Shown here: in pieces, positions 44,267-53,612 of the stretch
How positions within the stretch are numbered: the first letter of the stretch is position 1
How the letters are laid out: every line of letters starts with the position of its first letter
From: CAJXZP01 sp047610145
GTDB taxonomy: Bacteria > Bacteroidota > Bacteroidia > Flavobacteriales_G > Salibacteraceae
Direction: 5' to 3'
Assembly (NCBI GenBank): GCA_047610145.1
Contig: JBLFZF010000001.1
Span: 6,600 to 70,599, forward strand
Length of the DNA stretch: 64,000 nt
The notes under the pieces: generated by a model
What the model saw: only the letters and a program-made list of their open reading frames with translations
Database searches by the model: none
What the model was told of the DNA's origin: nothing
Made by a program: the position numbers and the translations under genes

Positions 44267-44285
44267 GGTACATTTTTGATGGGTA

Positions 44286-44293
44286 GAAAGGTA
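44286..44293 (-). promoter_or_regulatory. Possible -7 element TACCTTTC for ddl
   Basis: One mismatch to TAnnTTTG on the minus strand, 19 nt before the ddl ATG. The rest of the 224-nt divergent region (44267-44490) holds only the PASTA promoter element. Confidence 0.4.
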
Positions 44294-44451
44294 TCTAAAT
44301 AAAAAAAATGGTGCGTTTAATTATGGATGATTTACCAATATTTAATTGTTGGAAACCCTCGCGGTAAATGATTCAGATAATAGATTGAATTCTTACATCT
44401 AAGAATGGGCTTTAAATAAAAATATTCCCCGTAGGCAAGACACTAAACGGT

Positions 44452-44459
44452 TATATTTG
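44452..44459 (+). promoter_or_regulatory. -7 element TATATTTG for the PASTA gene
   Basis: An exact TAnnTTTG match, 31 nt before the TTG start. No clear TTG at -33. Confidence 0.55.
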
Positions 44460-44490
44460 CCAAATATTAACGAAGGAAATAGAAATCGAT

Positions 44491-45327
44491 TTGAAAAATT
44501 TATTCTTGTTTTTAGTCTCAAAATCACTGTGGATTAGTCTAGTGGTCATGTTGATAATTGTTATCGGAGCCATTTTTGGCGTTTCTGTTTTTTTAAATGA
44601 TTACACCAAGCATGATGAGTTTGTTGAAGTTCCTGCTTTTGAGGGTTTTCATTATTCAGAAGTGGACGGCTTTATTTCGGATAAGGATTTGAGTTATGAA
44701 ATCTCAGATTCTATTTTTGATCCGTTTAAGCCCAGAGGTATCGTACTAGAACAATTGCCGAAGGCAGGCGAATTGGTGAAGCCAAATCGAAAAGTGTATT
44801 TGACCATAAATTCGGTTGTACCTCCCAGCATATTATTGCCAGAGTTAAGAGATATTACTGTTCGGCAAGTATTGAGCAAAATTGAAACATACGGACTAAA
44901 GGTGGATTCATTGATTTATCGCCCCGCAGAATGTGATAACTGTGTGATAGGAGTTATTCATAATGGAGCCGAAGTATTGCCCGGAACACGAATTGAAAAG
45001 GGTAGTTCTGTGTCTTTAGTTATTGGAGAAGGTATTGGGAGCGAGAGAATTGCCATTCCATACCTGTACAAAAGAACATTGGCAGAAGTGAGAGTATTGT
45101 TAATTGCCAGCGGCTTAAATGTAGGGTATTATGAATTTGATACGACCACACAAACTAATGCGGATTCGCTAAAGGCATTTTTGTACCGACAAATACCTGC
45201 TTACGATACCATTAACGAGGTGAGACAAGGGCAAGCTTTTGAATTGTTTTTTACATTAGATAGTAATAAAATTCACCAAATTGAGTTAATCCAATCAGAG
45301 ACCAATAGTATAAAAATTGATGGATAA
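44491..45327 (+). CDS. Membrane-anchored protein with three PASTA domains
   Basis: 278 residues from a TTG start (MKNLFLFLVSKSLW). One membrane segment (about 14-36) puts the rest in the periplasm. Three PASTA repeats follow: about 42-107 (FVEVPAFEGFHYSEVD), 111-181 (ILLPELRDITVRQV) and 185-254 (IAIPYLYKRTLAEVR). PASTA domains bind peptidoglycan stem peptides or beta-lactams. No kinase or transpeptidase domain is attached, the usual state for this Bacteroidota protein. The divergent neighbour ddl is also a peptidoglycan gene. The 3' end overlaps the next gene by 8 nt. Confidence 0.88.
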   Translation: MKNLFLFLVSKSLWISLVVMLIIVIGAIFGVSVFLNDYTKHDEFVEVPAFEGFHYSEVDGFISDKDLSYEISDSIFDPFKPRGIVLEQLPKAGELVKPNRKVYLTINSVVPPSILLPELRDITVRQVLSKIETYGLKVDSLIYRPAECDNCVIGVIHNGAEVLPGTRIEKGSSVSLVIGEGIGSERIAIPYLYKRTLAEVRVLLIASGLNVGYYEFDTTTQTNADSLKAFLYRQIPAYDTINEVRQGQAFELFFTLDSNKIHQIELIQSETNSIKIDG

Positions 45328-47521
45328 GATTTGCACTTTTTTAGTAGTCGTTAGTACCTTTATGGGGAGTAATGTATTTGCTCAAGAAGGGTTAGCACCC
45401 CTCCAAGGTAACGAGGTGCTTCAGTGGGAAAGCAAAACTTCAAAAAGCCTAGAAGCAGATGAAAACCTTTCTTATGCCTTTAAGCTAGATACCAACCATC
45501 TGCCTATAATAGATGATTTTTCTATCAATAAGTTTAAGCAATATTCTTTTGATACCTTGAATACGTTGACTGACACGTTGATTTGGCAAAAATTTTTGGT
45601 AGATGGGGTATATCTAGCGCGTTTTGCAGCGATGACAGATACTGCGTATTATTATTTTAATCATGACACAGTGAATGGTACCTGGGATTCTGTAGCTACC
45701 CCAGTGGTGTATATAACGAATCTATCTCAGATAAATTATCAAATGGTAACGGATACGGATACGGTTTGGGCGAGACAAGACACCTTGGTAGTTGGGGGTA
45801 CAGTTCGCGTAAATCACTCTCCAGATATTGATTACGTTAATTTTAGCGATACGGTTATTGTCGTTCCAGATAACCACCGTGATACTACCTATTGGAGAAA
45901 TAATAACGCATTGCATAATTATTCGTATGGTCATGACCCAGTCACTTTAGGAGTGGCTACTTTTGATGGATTAGACTCTACAGGTGTGCCATACGACCCA
46001 ACAATGAATCCTAATTCGCAGCAAATAGCAGATGTGTTAGAATCAAAGCCAATTTTCTTAAAAACGAGACCAGGTGGGGGTAGTGATTATAATTACCTTA
46101 TTGATAGTGTGTACTTTAGTTTTCAGTATCAGCCAGAAGGATGGGGAGATACTCCAGAAGGAGAGGATTCTTTGGTTTTGGAGTTTTACTCGCCTTTTTC
46201 AGAGGCCTGGTATCACGTATGGAGTGCTCCTGGGTCACCATTACAGCCTTTTAAAACGGTAATGATTCGCCTACGAAACCCGCTTTATTTTTTAGATGGG
46301 TTTAAATTTCGTTTTAAAAATTACGCTTCTGTATCTGGGAATTTTGATCATTGGAACATTGATTACGTTCGTTTAGATGATCAGCGAACGGCAGGTGATT
46401 CAACTATAATTGATGTAGCGCTTATGGATCCTGGGTATTCCTTACTTACTGATTATTCTCAAATGCCGTGGTTGCATTATCAAAACACGACTGATGATGT
46501 AATGAAAACCTCTCAGTTTATTCGGTATAGAAATGTAGGGGATAATAGTTATACCTCTTTTTCAGAGTTTATTGCCTACGATAATGGCAGTCAAATTTTC
46601 ACTGGTTCCCAAGTAATTAATCCACAGTTTGGTCCGCTAGAGGTGGGTGGTGAAACGAGTACATTTTCAGGGGTGTATCCAACTACAGGTGTAGATACCG
46701 TTAAATCATTTACGGTTAAGTATGTGGTAGATGTTAATCCAGATTTGAACCCAGATAACGATACTGCTTTTTTTCATCAGCAATTTGGAACCCAATACGC
46801 GTATGATGATGGATCTGCTGAGAGTGCTTATTTTGTTACTTCAGCAGGAGCTCAAATTGCCGTAGAATATAATATAGCGGTAATAGATACGTTGCGAGCT
46901 ATTAATATTTATTTTCCGCGATCGTTCGAAAACATTGTGGACCGGGCTTACCGTTTGGTGGTATGGAAAAGTTTAGATCCGGAACTGATTTTATACGAGA
47001 GTTTTTTGCAATACCCAGTTTATGCAGGAGGGCGTGATCTAGTTCAAGGAATAAAGTTGGAGGAACCTATTGAAGTAAGTGGGCAAATATTTATTGGATT
47101 AAAACAATTAGATAAAAGGGTTTTTATTGGTTTAGATCGCAATAACGATTCTCAAGGCAAAAACTTTTATAAAGTGGGCAATACGTGGAATAACTCTAGT
47201 TATCCCGGATCATTATTTATTCGTCCAGAATTCGGGTCTTTCACAAATGAATTCCCGGTTTCGGTAAAAAATGTGGAAGTAGAACCAAACGATTTTAAAA
47301 TGTACCCAAACCCGGCTAATTCAAATGTATCTTTGGAGCTTTTATCGGATAACAATGATGTCGTTGTTCGATCTCTTTTGGGCGTTATAGTGCGACAGTT
47401 TCAAGCAGGTTATTATGCCAGCTTTGATTCTTCAAGTTTAGCTTCCGGTTTATATGTGGTAGAGGTTATAGATTCCAATACCCAAAATTCTAGTATTAAA
47501 AAATTACTTATTCAACATTAG
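45320..47521 (+). CDS. Secreted protein with T9SS type A sorting domain, function unknown
   Basis: 733 residues from the ATG at 45320 (a TTG three bases earlier is an alternative). The signal peptide (DKICTFLVVVSTFMGSNVFAQ) is followed by a long beta-rich ectodomain with many aromatic and Asp residues (e.g. NFDHWNIDYVRLDD), reminiscent of jelly-roll or Ig-like modules. The C-terminal ~80 residues (KMYPNPANSNVSLE onward, ending KKLLIQH) are the T9SS signal. No catalytic motif was recognised. It overlaps the PASTA gene and lies 1 nt before the pseudouridine synthase, so the three are probably cotranscribed. Confidence 0.85.
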   Translation: MDKICTFLVVVSTFMGSNVFAQEGLAPLQGNEVLQWESKTSKSLEADENLSYAFKLDTNHLPIIDDFSINKFKQYSFDTLNTLTDTLIWQKFLVDGVYLARFAAMTDTAYYYFNHDTVNGTWDSVATPVVYITNLSQINYQMVTDTDTVWARQDTLVVGGTVRVNHSPDIDYVNFSDTVIVVPDNHRDTTYWRNNNALHNYSYGHDPVTLGVATFDGLDSTGVPYDPTMNPNSQQIADVLESKPIFLKTRPGGGSDYNYLIDSVYFSFQYQPEGWGDTPEGEDSLVLEFYSPFSEAWYHVWSAPGSPLQPFKTVMIRLRNPLYFLDGFKFRFKNYASVSGNFDHWNIDYVRLDDQRTAGDSTIIDVALMDPGYSLLTDYSQMPWLHYQNTTDDVMKTSQFIRYRNVGDNSYTSFSEFIAYDNGSQIFTGSQVINPQFGPLEVGGETSTFSGVYPTTGVDTVKSFTVKYVVDVNPDLNPDNDTAFFHQQFGTQYAYDDGSAESAYFVTSAGAQIAVEYNIAVIDTLRAINIYFPRSFENIVDRAYRLVVWKSLDPELILYESFLQYPVYAGGRDLVQGIKLEEPIEVSGQIFIGLKQLDKRVFIGLDRNNDSQGKNFYKVGNTWNNSSYPGSLFIRPEFGSFTNEFPVSVKNVEVEPNDFKMYPNPANSNVSLELLSDNNDVVVRSLLGVIVRQFQAGYYASFDSSSLASGLYVVEVIDSNTQNSSIKKLLIQH

Positions 47522-47522
47522 T

Positions 47523-48560
47523 TTGGAAAATTCACAAGATTCACAAAGTAAAGATCCTGATTTTTTTAAGGAAGTTATTGTAGACGTAGATGCTGGTCAA
47601 GGCATGGTGCGTATTGATAAATTTCTTGGCGACAAAATAGCAGGCATTTCTAGAACCAAGGTTCAGTCGGGAGTGAATAACGGGTATGTAACCGTAAACG
47701 GAGCCGAAGTTCGAACAAACTACAAGGTGCTGCCAGGGGATAAAATTCGAATGATTTTCCCAAAGGAAAGTGAGCCAACCGCTTTATTACCCGAAGATAT
47801 TCCTTTAGATATTGTATACGAAGATGACGATGTTATTGTGTTGAATAAGCCCGCAGGTATGGTTGTTCATCCAGGACAAGGAAATTCTTCAGGTACTTTA
47901 GTTAATGCTTTACTACACCATGTAAAGAGTCTTGCAGAAAGTCCAAACGGAACGGATAGACCGGGTATTGTTCACCGTATTGATAAATTAACCACTGGGT
48001 TAATGATTGTAGGTAAAACAGAGGCCGCTTTGACCCATTTATCTAAACAATTCTTTGATCGTGAAATTGAAAGAAAGTACATCGCCATAGTTTGGGGTGA
48101 CCCAGGAGATGAAGGTAAAATAGAAGGAAATATAGGCCGTAGCTTAAAGAATAGAAAGTTGATGGGTGTTTTTCCAGAGGGTGATTTTGGAAAAGAGGCA
48201 GTTACCAATTTTAAAAAAGTAAGAGATTACGGGTATGTTTCTATCGTTGAGTGTAAGCTAGAAACGGGTAGAACTCACCAGATTAGAGCGCATTTTAGAC
48301 ATTTAAACCACCCGCTTTTTGGAGATTTGGATTATGATGGAACACGTATTTGGAAAGGAACGGTATTTACAAAGTACAAGCAGTTTGTTCATAATTGCTT
48401 TACAATTCTTCCAAGACAAGCACTACACGCAAAAAGTTTAGGATTTACGCATCCTACTACTGGCGAGAAGATGTTTTTCGAAGCGGATTTACCGCAAGAC
48501 ATGAAAGACGTTATTGAGAAGTGGGAAAACTACATTGATCAAAGAGAAATGGAAGGATAG
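47523..48560 (+). CDS. rluD: RluA/RluD-family 23S rRNA pseudouridine synthase
   Basis: 345 residues from a TTG start 1 nt after the previous stop. The N-terminal S4 RNA-binding domain (VRIDKFLGDKIAGISRTKVQ, about 29-80) precedes the RluA catalytic domain with VLNKPAGMVVHPG and RPGIVHRIDKLTTGL, catalytic Asp154. ETGRTHQIRAHFRHLNHPL is the second conserved motif. S4 plus this catalytic core is the RluD layout (23S positions 1911/1915/1917 in E. coli); exact targets here are inferred. The gene is convergent with menE, with 1 nt between stops. Confidence 0.88.
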   Translation: MENSQDSQSKDPDFFKEVIVDVDAGQGMVRIDKFLGDKIAGISRTKVQSGVNNGYVTVNGAEVRTNYKVLPGDKIRMIFPKESEPTALLPEDIPLDIVYEDDDVIVLNKPAGMVVHPGQGNSSGTLVNALLHHVKSLAESPNGTDRPGIVHRIDKLTTGLMIVGKTEAALTHLSKQFFDREIERKYIAIVWGDPGDEGKIEGNIGRSLKNRKLMGVFPEGDFGKEAVTNFKKVRDYGYVSIVECKLETGRTHQIRAHFRHLNHPLFGDLDYDGTRIWKGTVFTKYKQFVHNCFTILPRQALHAKSLGFTHPTTGEKMFFEADLPQDMKDVIEKWENYIDQREMEG

Positions 48561-48561
48561 A

Positions 48562-49602
48562 TTAATCCTTTGTTTGGGAACTGGCGCTAGCTATTCTATT
48601 CAATTTACCATTAACTGTACGGATGAATTTAGGTATGAAAATGATTTCTTTGGGTACCTGATAAGAGGAGAGAACAGACGCTAATTCGGTGTGTAATCTA
48701 TCTGTATTATACGGGATACCTTCCACTAGTAAAATCACTTTATTTCCCCATTTTTCATCTGGTTTACCAAAGAAAAAATACGCAGAAGAGAAGAGGTGCG
48801 AAGTTGCAGCCTCTAACTTTTCGGGCGATATTTTTAGGCCTCCTGAATTGATGATGAAATCGCTTCTACCGATCCAATTAAAGGAGGTAGTATCAATAAG
48901 TTTAACAATGTCTGTCGTTGTTATCGGATGTTCTAAAAGAGTGGGAGCAGAAATAATTAAGCAAGAATTTGAATCGGTGCTAAATGAAACTTTTGGTAAT
49001 GCGGTATACGTCTCATTACCATTTTTTGTTAGTTTTCTTAAGGCAATGTGACTAACTGTTTCTGTCATTCCATAAGTAGCATACAAATGAGTAGGAAGAG
49101 GGATTAACCTTTTTTCCAGTACGCTGTTAATGGGTGCTCCTCCTATAATTATGGTTTTAATGTTCGATATATTTTGTATAGACCCTGCTATTTGTTGCGG
49201 AGTCATAGCCGAAAAATGATAAGTTTTATCAGGAATATCTAAGGCCGTTTTAGGGGCGATATAATCTAGCTCTAATTCCCATTCAATAGCCCTTACGAGC
49301 ATCATTTTACCTCCAATATATTGTGCCGGTAAGCAAAGTAAAGCCGATTGGCTAGGTGTAAATGAAAAAAAATCACCCGTCATCATGGCGCTCTCTTGTA
49401 CATGCTTTTTCTCTCGATGTATGACCTTTGGTGTTCCTGTAGATCCGCTAGTAAGTACTTCAATAGTTTCTGAGCTCGAGAACCATTCTAGTAAAAAGTT
49501 AAAAATAGCGCGCTCCCAATCGGGTAAGGAAAGATCGAGCTTTGCCTGTATTTCTGAAACTCCATAAAGAGTTCCATTTAGGTGAATGGTTTTATTCCGC
49601 AT
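48562..49602 (-). CDS. menE: o-Succinylbenzoate--CoA ligase-like AMP-binding enzyme (MenE)
   Basis: 346 residues, an adenylate-forming enzyme shorter than typical MenE (~450) because the N-terminal subdomain is reduced, as in other Bacteroidota. The P-loop is EVLTSGSTGTPKVIHREKKH, the A5 region HLYATYGMTETVSHIALRK, and the C-terminal hinge and lysine region GGLKISPEKLEAA and PKFIRTVNGKLNRIAS (catalytic Lys). Its start overlaps menC by 11 nt, which strongly supports a menaquinone role: activation of o-succinylbenzoate with CoA. Confidence 0.9.
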   Translation of the reverse strand: MRNKTIHLNGTLYGVSEIQAKLDLSLPDWERAIFNFLLEWFSSSETIEVLTSGSTGTPKVIHREKKHVQESAMMTGDFFSFTPSQSALLCLPAQYIGGKMMLVRAIEWELELDYIAPKTALDIPDKTYHFSAMTPQQIAGSIQNISNIKTIIIGGAPINSVLEKRLIPLPTHLYATYGMTETVSHIALRKLTKNGNETYTALPKVSFSTDSNSCLIISAPTLLEHPITTTDIVKLIDTTSFNWIGRSDFIINSGGLKISPEKLEAATSHLFSSAYFFFGKPDEKWGNKVILLVEGIPYNTDRLHTELASVLSSYQVPKEIIFIPKFIRTVNGKLNRIASASSQTKD

Positions 49603-50650
49603 TCTTAAAAGGCGCTTCGTTCCAATTTATAGATCTGTCATGAAACAGCGTTCCAGATTTAATAGTTAGTGGTGAGGTGATGTTATTGGTGAATAATTGC
49701 CCCGTTCCAAGACCTTGTGGCATTTTGGTAGGTTTGTTCGATACCCACTGCGCAATAGCATTTAGTCCAATATTTGATTCTAAGGCGGAGGTTGCCCACC
49801 AGCCAATATTTTTGCTTTCTGCAGATTCAATCCATGTATCTGATGCCTGAATACCGCCAACAAGGCTTGGTTTTAAAATGATAAACTGTGGACGAATAAA
49901 ATCAAGCATTTGTAATTGATCTCCAGAATCTAGTACCCCAATTAACTCTTCATCTAATGCTATTGGAATGGGGGAGTTTCCGCATAGAACAGCCATATGG
50001 TTCCATTGGTCCTGTTTAATGGGTTGCTCAATAGAGTGGATTTCAAATTTTGATAGCTCGTCTAATTTGAATAGAGCTTCTTCAGGAGTAAAAGCTCCGT
50101 TGGCGTCTACTCGAATTTCTATGTGCTCGGCTGTGAATTTTGATCGGATTGATTTCAAGAGATTCAATTCGGTTTGAAAATCAATTGCTCCAATTTTAAT
50201 TTTGATGCAATCAAACCCAGAATTTATTTTTTCTTGAATTTGTTGATGCATAAACTTTTCGTTACCCATCCAAACCAAACCGTTTATTGGAATATGCTTT
50301 TTTCCAGTACTAAATTCCCCAGGGTACGGTGAAAAATCATCTGCAAAAGCTAAATCTTCTAATGCAGTTTCTAAGGCAAATTGAATAGCTGGAAACTCAA
50401 TAAACTCTGATATTTGAGGCAGGTCGTTGGCGTTAATACGAGTGACAATTTCGTTTAATTGACTTTCTACTTTTTCGAGTGGGTCAATGCTCAGCCCGGG
50501 AATCAAACTGCATTCTCCAACACCAACGCTTTTAGTCAGCTGATGTTCTAAAACTAAATACCAGGTAGGTTTTTCTAGTAAAATCCCTCTAGAGGTACCC
50601 GCTGGTTTTTTGAACTTCAAATGATGTGTGATTAGTTTGGCTTTGATCAT
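49592..50650 (-). CDS. menC: o-Succinylbenzoate synthase (MenC, enolase superfamily)
   Basis: 352 residues. Enolase-superfamily capping domain plus barrel. Catalytic features in order: FDCIKIKIGAID (KxK), IRVDANGAFTPEEAL (metal Asp), SIEQPIKQDQ (metal Glu), IALDEELIG (metal Asp/Glu) and FIILKPSLVGGIQ (second catalytic Lys). It dehydrates SHCHC to o-succinylbenzoate in menaquinone synthesis. Overlap with menE supports this over muconate cycloisomerase or dipeptide epimerase. No clear promoter element precedes it. Confidence 0.92.
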   Translation of the reverse strand: MIKAKLITHHLKFKKPAGTSRGILLEKPTWYLVLEHQLTKSVGVGECSLIPGLSIDPLEKVESQLNEIVTRINANDLPQISEFIEFPAIQFALETALEDLAFADDFSPYPGEFSTGKKHIPINGLVWMGNEKFMHQQIQEKINSGFDCIKIKIGAIDFQTELNLLKSIRSKFTAEHIEIRVDANGAFTPEEALFKLDELSKFEIHSIEQPIKQDQWNHMAVLCGNSPIPIALDEELIGVLDSGDQLQMLDFIRPQFIILKPSLVGGIQASDTWIESAESKNIGWWATSALESNIGLNAIAQWVSNKPTKMPQGLGTGQLFTNNITSPLTIKSGTLFHDRSINWNEAPFKNAE

Positions 50651-50728
50651 GTTTTGCGTATGGTTTTACTATTCTAATTTGAAGGCTTCTGCGTGTTTTT
50701 TTTGTTTGTGAGTGATTTGATGAGTTCC

Positions 50729-52174
50729 TCAATTAAGTTCCTTTTTTAGATAAAGATATGAGTTAGAATTTTTAAATATTTTTTTTAGTTCAAAATCACC
50801 CTCAAGTCGCTTTGGGAATTCTCCATTCCAAATAATAACGTTAACGTTTGGTGGAATAGAGTCTTTGTAAACTGAATCTAGTAAAGTGTAGTTGTTGGTA
50901 ACCCGGTAATAATTGAAGGATGGTTGATGATACATATCAGAGCCTATTCTAATTTGGTTAGCCTTCAACTGTCCTAAATCATTTAATTCATGAGTAATTT
51001 GTTTTGTGTCACTATCAAATTTCCAGCTTTTGAAATCAGTTATGCTATACGTGTAAGTGAAAACAAGGGTTAATGGAATTGCTAACAAACTAAAAAGCAT
51101 ATTTTTTTTTAAGTTTGATAATACTGGATCGATATAATCGATAGAAAATTGAATAACAAATAGAGTAAGAAGAGGGTAGTAAATAAGTGCGGTTCTATGT
51201 GTCAAGAATTTGGATCCAAAAATAGTGTGAGAAATGATGTTTAGAATAATTGTAAATCCTAAGACTAATATGAAAATTCCGGTCTTAGATATTGGTTGGT
51301 TTTTTTTAATTTGTGAAATCGTTTTTATTAAGGTAACGTAGCTCATTATTAGTAATATGGCGAGGAAGACAAACGGAAGCGCTTTTGGGGTTTTTAGGCC
51401 ATATAGTAATCCTTGAATAAGGCTTGAGAATGTATCTTTAAAGAAGCTGACGTCACCTCCAAAATATAACTGGTTATTAGATATTAGTCTATAAAGACCT
51501 AAAGAAATGAATGAAATCATACCGAGGCTATAGAAAAGTGGTGGCAAAATGGATTTCCAAATACTATTTCCGTTTTTTAATTGAATTAAAAAATAAACAA
51601 ATGACATTGCTAAAAATATGTATAAAGTGGAGAAGTTTGCCAGAACCATTAAGGTTAAAGTAATAAAAAGCTTTGATTGGGTTAAAAACCGGTTGCTATT
51701 TGCTGACTGATTCAATTGAATCAGTGCTAAAAATATGAATAGGAAGGAAAGTCCGTAACCTCTACAAAGTGAAAAGAACTCAAAGAATTCGTTATTTAAA
51801 AAGGTAAAACAGAAAGCGAAAATTATTAAAAATATATTTTTAGTTTGGGTATTTATCCAACGGATAAAGAATGTTATGTAAGCAATAAATGCTAAAACAT
51901 TTGGTAGACGCAAGAAAATTTCATCATTACCAAATAACATTAATGATAATCTGGCCATTAAACTATTTAGCATGTGATTATTAGCCGTAGGGAAGCTATA
52001 AGTAATAATTTTTTTGAAAGATGTACTTATATAAAATAGGTAGGAAAAAGCCTCGTCATGAGTAAATGAGCTGCCAAATGCCTTATTGAGTACTAAATAG
52101 GAAAGGAAAAGTGCAATTAAACCTGATATGGTTAAATTGGTTTTAGAGAAACTTTTGTGTGTTAATTTAGTCAA
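50729..52174 (-). CDS. GT39/PMT-like polytopic membrane protein, probable lipid-dependent glycosyltransferase
   Basis: 481 residues with about 11-12 hydrophobic segments and a short soluble C-terminal region. The first extracytoplasmic loop contains SSFTHDEAFSYL; the D-E pair after the first membrane helix is the catalytic signature of the GT-C superfamily (PMT, ArnT, GT39). TANNHMLNSLMARL and LRLPNVLAF follow as in such proteins. Donor would be a polyprenyl-phosphate sugar; the acceptor is unknown. The start overlaps the upstream T9SS cargo gene by 8 nt, which suggests a link to that protein. Confidence 0.72.
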   Translation of the reverse strand: MTKLTHKSFSKTNLTISGLIALFLSYLVLNKAFGSSFTHDEAFSYLFYISTSFKKIITYSFPTANNHMLNSLMARLSLMLFGNDEIFLRLPNVLAFIAYITFFIRWINTQTKNIFLIIFAFCFTFLNNEFFEFFSLCRGYGLSFLFIFLALIQLNQSANSNRFLTQSKLFITLTLMVLANFSTLYIFLAMSFVYFLIQLKNGNSIWKSILPPLFYSLGMISFISLGLYRLISNNQLYFGGDVSFFKDTFSSLIQGLLYGLKTPKALPFVFLAILLIMSYVTLIKTISQIKKNQPISKTGIFILVLGFTIILNIISHTIFGSKFLTHRTALIYYPLLTLFVIQFSIDYIDPVLSNLKKNMLFSLLAIPLTLVFTYTYSITDFKSWKFDSDTKQITHELNDLGQLKANQIRIGSDMYHQPSFNYYRVTNNYTLLDSVYKDSIPPNVNVIIWNGEFPKRLEGDFELKKIFKNSNSYLYLKKELN

Positions 52175-53612
52175 GGAAAATAGAATTAGAAAAGATTGTA
52201 TTATCTAATACTATTCGATAAAAATAGATTCCTGAAGGGAAATGAGTTAAGTCAATCTCGATTGATTTTTGTTGTGTTGTTTGTCTTTTGCAGAGTTGAC
52301 CTTGTATGTTAAACACTTCAATTGTTCCAATATTGAAATTGCTTTCAAATTGAAAAAAATAGATGTTCTCATTTTTGGTGATTTTTATTTCTGGTTTATT
52401 TTCAATTTGATCTAGAGATAGAACATTGTTTAAGTCCTTGACGTAGTAATAGTTATTTGTATTGTAATAACCTTCCGTAGTTTGATAAACTAGGACTTTC
52501 GTATAGTTGGTATTAAAACCCATGGTAGAGCCAGCCAAAATGTATTTCCCGTTTTTAGCCAATATCATTTTTGATGGCCAGTCATCTTGAAGTGAGCCCA
52601 TTGTTCCAGATCCATTATATCCCATGAAAACATACCAAAATTCTATTCCAATTGAGGTTGATTCAATTTGGCTTAGAATTGCAGGGTTCCCATCAGGCCT
52701 CTCACAAACACTAACTCCGGTCGCTTTTTTTGAGTTAACCAGACGATCCTGCCAAATTAATGTTCCGTTTTCATCCATTTTTACTACGTAAGTTTTTATG
52801 GTGTCTTTCTCCGTGACTCTACCCGTGAAGACTATTGATGAGTCTGAAAAAAAAGTGATGTCATTCGCGTAATCTTGTAATGTATCTCCATAGTATTTGT
52901 TCCAAACGGTGTCTCCAAGCGGATCAAATTTTGAGATTAACACATCTTCATCCGTTCGATTGGGGTTAATTCCGCCACCTGAAGCAAACAGGTCATTATT
53001 CAAATCCTTAGTAATCGCTTTGTAATATTCATCATGAATTCCTCCGTAAGTTTTGTTCCAGTCAAAAATCTCATAATTAGCATCGTACCTTACTAACCAC
53101 GCATCTTTACCACCATTCCCAAAGCTTTGGGTTTCACCGGCAATAACAAACATGTTCGAATCCGTTTCAATCACGTCCCAGGCAAAATCCCAATCGGTTC
53201 CGCCAAAATATTTTTCATATTCTAAACTTCCATTAGCAGAAAGCTTCACTAGGAGCAGGTCAAAACCACCTGCGCCCCAGGAGTTGGTATAGCCAACTCC
53301 TAAAAAGCCTCCGTCACGAGTTTGTATGACAGAGTATCCCGCTTCTTGACCAGTTCCACCATGACTTTTCGACCACATAATATCACCTAAAGAATCTAGT
53401 TTTAAAAAATACATCTGAGAGTTATCAAATCCAAAACTACTCGTAGACCCAATAATTAGGTATCCGCTATCTTCCGTAGAAATAATATCATAGCCATGAT
53501 CATCTCGGTCTCCGCCATAGGTTTTTGTCCATGTAGTATCTTGTTGACCGAAAGTAGTTAGGCCTATACTAAAGAATAAAGTCACCATAAGGAAGTGAAT
53601 TGATCTGCTCAT
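52167..53612 (-). CDS. Secreted repeat beta-propeller-like protein with T9SS sorting domain
   Basis: 481 residues. The signal peptide (MVTLFFSIGLTTFGQQ) is followed by at least four repeats of about 50 residues with the pattern W-x-K-x-Y/H-GG-x-x-D/Q-x-x-x-x-D/S (TWTKTYGGDRDDHGY, MWSKSHGGTGQEAGY, KYFGGTDWDFAWD, DWNKTYGGIHDEYY), predicting propeller blades. The C-terminal part (IGTIEVFNIQGQL, then FPSGIYFYRIV) is a type A T9SS domain. Likely surface displayed. It overlaps the barrel gene upstream by 4 nt and the GT39-like gene downstream by 8 nt. Confidence 0.82.
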   Translation of the reverse strand: MSRSIHFLMVTLFFSIGLTTFGQQDTTWTKTYGGDRDDHGYDIISTEDSGYLIIGSTSSFGFDNSQMYFLKLDSLGDIMWSKSHGGTGQEAGYSVIQTRDGGFLGVGYTNSWGAGGFDLLLVKLSANGSLEYEKYFGGTDWDFAWDVIETDSNMFVIAGETQSFGNGGKDAWLVRYDANYEIFDWNKTYGGIHDEYYKAITKDLNNDLFASGGGINPNRTDEDVLISKFDPLGDTVWNKYYGDTLQDYANDITFFSDSSIVFTGRVTEKDTIKTYVVKMDENGTLIWQDRLVNSKKATGVSVCERPDGNPAILSQIESTSIGIEFWYVFMGYNGSGTMGSLQDDWPSKMILAKNGKYILAGSTMGFNTNYTKVLVYQTTEGYYNTNNYYYVKDLNNVLSLDQIENKPEIKITKNENIYFFQFESNFNIGTIEVFNIQGQLCKRQTTQQKSIEIDLTHFPSGIYFYRIVLDNTIFSNSIFLD

